NCBI RefSeq assembly: GCF_900890705.1
Contig: NZ_CAAHFH010000002.1
Span: 434,001 to 498,000, forward strand
Direction of reading: 5' to 3'
Source: Pontiella sulfatireligans
GTDB taxonomy: Bacteria > Verrucomicrobiota > Kiritimatiellia > Kiritimatiellales > Pontiellaceae
Length of the DNA stretch: 64,000 nt
In this document: positions 62,888 to 64,000 of the stretch, in pieces
How positions within the stretch are numbered: the first letter of the stretch is position 1
Layout: every line of letters starts with the position of its first letter
Position numbers and translations under genes: made by a program
The notes under the pieces: generated by a model
Databases searched by the model: none
Told to the model about the DNA's origin: nothing
Seen by the model: the letters and a program-made list of their open reading frames with translations, nothing else

Positions 62888-64000
62888 ATGCAAAAGAAAC
62901 TCTTTCTCATCGACGGCATGGCCGTCGTCTACCGCGCCTACTTCGGGCTCATCCGCAACCCGCGCATCAATTCCAAGGGCGAAAACGTCTCGGCCGTGTT
63001 CGGCTTCATCAACACGCTGCTCGACATTATGCACACCTACGAACCGACGCACATCGCCGTTGCGTTCGACACCCACGAGCCGACCTTCCGCCACATCGAA
63101 TACCCCGAATACAAGGCCACCCGCGACGAAACGCCCGAGGGCATCCGCACCGCTGTCCCACACATTCGCAACCTGCTGACCGCCTTCAACATCCCCGTAC
63201 TCGAATATCCCGGCTTCGAGGCCGACGACGTGATCGGCACCCTCGCCCGCCAGGCCGAGCAGCAGGGCTTCGACACCTACATGGTTACCCCCGACAAAGA
63301 CTATGCCCAGCTCGTCGACGAGCACACCTTCATGCTCAAGCCCGGCAGCGGCAAATCCGGCGAACTGCTCGACGTAGCGAAAATTCTGGAGCAGTGGAAC
63401 ATTGCTAAGATCGAGCAGGTCATCGATATCCTCGGGCTCGCCGGCGACGCCGCCGATAACATTCCCGGCATTCCCGGCATCGGCCCCAAGACCGCACAGA
63501 AACTCATCGCCGAATACGGCTCCATCGAAAACCTGCTCGAACACACCGACGAACTGAAGGGCAAGCAGAAGGAAAAGGTCGAAGACAACAAAGCCCAGGC
63601 CCTGCTCTCCAAACGCCTCGTCACCATCAAGAGCGACGTACCGGTGAAGGAAAACCCGGCCGAGCTGATCATGGGCGTCCGCAACGACGACCAGCTCAAG
63701 GTTCTTTTCAGCGAACTCGAATTCAAGTCGCTCATCAAGCGCCTCTTCGGCGAGTCCCCCTCCCTGGCCTCCGTCGCCGTGGCCGCCGCCACCGAGGGCC
63801 AGGGCGACCTCTTCGAATTCGCCGCCTCCGCCCATCCGGAAATGATGGAGCCGCTGCCGCAGTTCGATACCATTAAGGATGTGAAGCACAACTACCACCT
63901 CGTCACCACCGCCGCCGAACGCGACGCGCTCGTCTCAAAACTCGCCGGTTGCTACGAAGTCTGCTTCGACACCGAAACCACCGGCCTCGACGTCCGCGTT
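62888..64000 (+). CDS. polA: DNA polymerase I (3' end beyond the window)
   Basis: The first 371 codons are present and the frame runs off the right edge. The 5'-nuclease domain covers residues 1 to about 290 with FLIDGMAVVYRAYFG, HIAVAFDTHEPTFRH and GDAADNIPGIPGIGPKTAQK. The 3'-5' exonuclease domain has begun, with the metal-binding FDTETTGLD at the very end (Asp and Glu present), so proofreading residues look intact. A weak AGGGAAC lies upstream of the ATG at 62888. Confidence 0.95.
   Translation, partial: MQKKLFLIDGMAVVYRAYFGLIRNPRINSKGENVSAVFGFINTLLDIMHTYEPTHIAVAFDTHEPTFRHIEYPEYKATRDETPEGIRTAVPHIRNLLTAFNIPVLEYPGFEADDVIGTLARQAEQQGFDTYMVTPDKDYAQLVDEHTFMLKPGSGKSGELLDVAKILEQWNIAKIEQVIDILGLAGDAADNIPGIPGIGPKTAQKLIAEYGSIENLLEHTDELKGKQKEKVEDNKAQALLSKRLVTIKSDVPVKENPAELIMGVRNDDQLKVLFSELEFKSLIKRLFGESPSLASVAVAAATEGQGDLFEFAASAHPEMMEPLPQFDTIKDVKHNYHLVTTAAERDALVSKLAGCYEVCFDTETTGLDVRV

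Overview
The window is about 64 kb of moderately GC-rich bacterial chromosome. It carries an adenylate of LPS and lipid A genes, a truncated arylsulfatase-type sulfatase, secreted proteins with calcium-loop segments, and very many short interspersed palindromes. That mix suggests a Gram-negative PVC-group marine or sediment bacterium, most likely Kiritimatiellota (Pontiella-like). This assignment is inference from gene style and repeat style; no 16S or ribosomal gene lies in the window.

Layout. 0-9.8 kb: the end of a large membrane protein, an Rh/Amt-type ammonium channel, an acyl-CoA dehydrogenase with a duplicated 3' end, thioredoxin reductase, the electron-transfer flavoprotein pair etfA/etfB, and cysteine synthase with an Fe-S type Rrf2 regulator. 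10-23 kb: a CcoI/FixI-type copper ATPase with its SafE-like partner, a CorC/HlyC protein, two paralogous secreted proteins, a NagD-like phosphatase, mutY, an LptF/LptG permease, zwf and an atypical Ser/Thr kinase. 23-27.6 kb: a metallophosphoesterase, a sulfatase truncated by a dead IS4-family element, and an ECF-like sigma factor.

27.7-36.1 kb is an accessory region between and beyond tRNA-Leu and tRNA-Gly. It holds fragments of tyrosine recombinases, two small cargo genes, a 508-bp tandem repeat carrying candidate small RNAs whose C/U-rich loops mimic the anti-Shine-Dalgarno sequence, an IS4-type transposase tail, two AT-rich cargo genes, an IS110-family transposase with structured flanks, a broken C-terminal gene fragment and several palindromic repeats.

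36.1-41.8 kb encodes surface-glycan glycosyltransferases: two GT4 enzymes, then a likely operon of cmoA, a GT2 polyprenyl-phosphate sugar transferase, a lipid-A-biosynthesis N-terminal-domain protein and a GT39 transferase. 42.7-58 kb is the most coherent system. A single-direction run, arnT-arnB-arnC-arnA-arnD, then a PepSY-like secreted protein, then a TolC/adaptor/RND efflux pump, faces a divergent OmpR-type regulator and sensor kinase. Together this looks like a self-contained lipid A Ara4N modification, efflux and sensing locus for cationic antimicrobial stress. The rest of the window holds a HEAT-repeat lipoprotein-like protein, three sulfotransferase-family genes, a YrbL-family protein, a DsrE-like secreted protein and the start of polA, which runs off the right edge.
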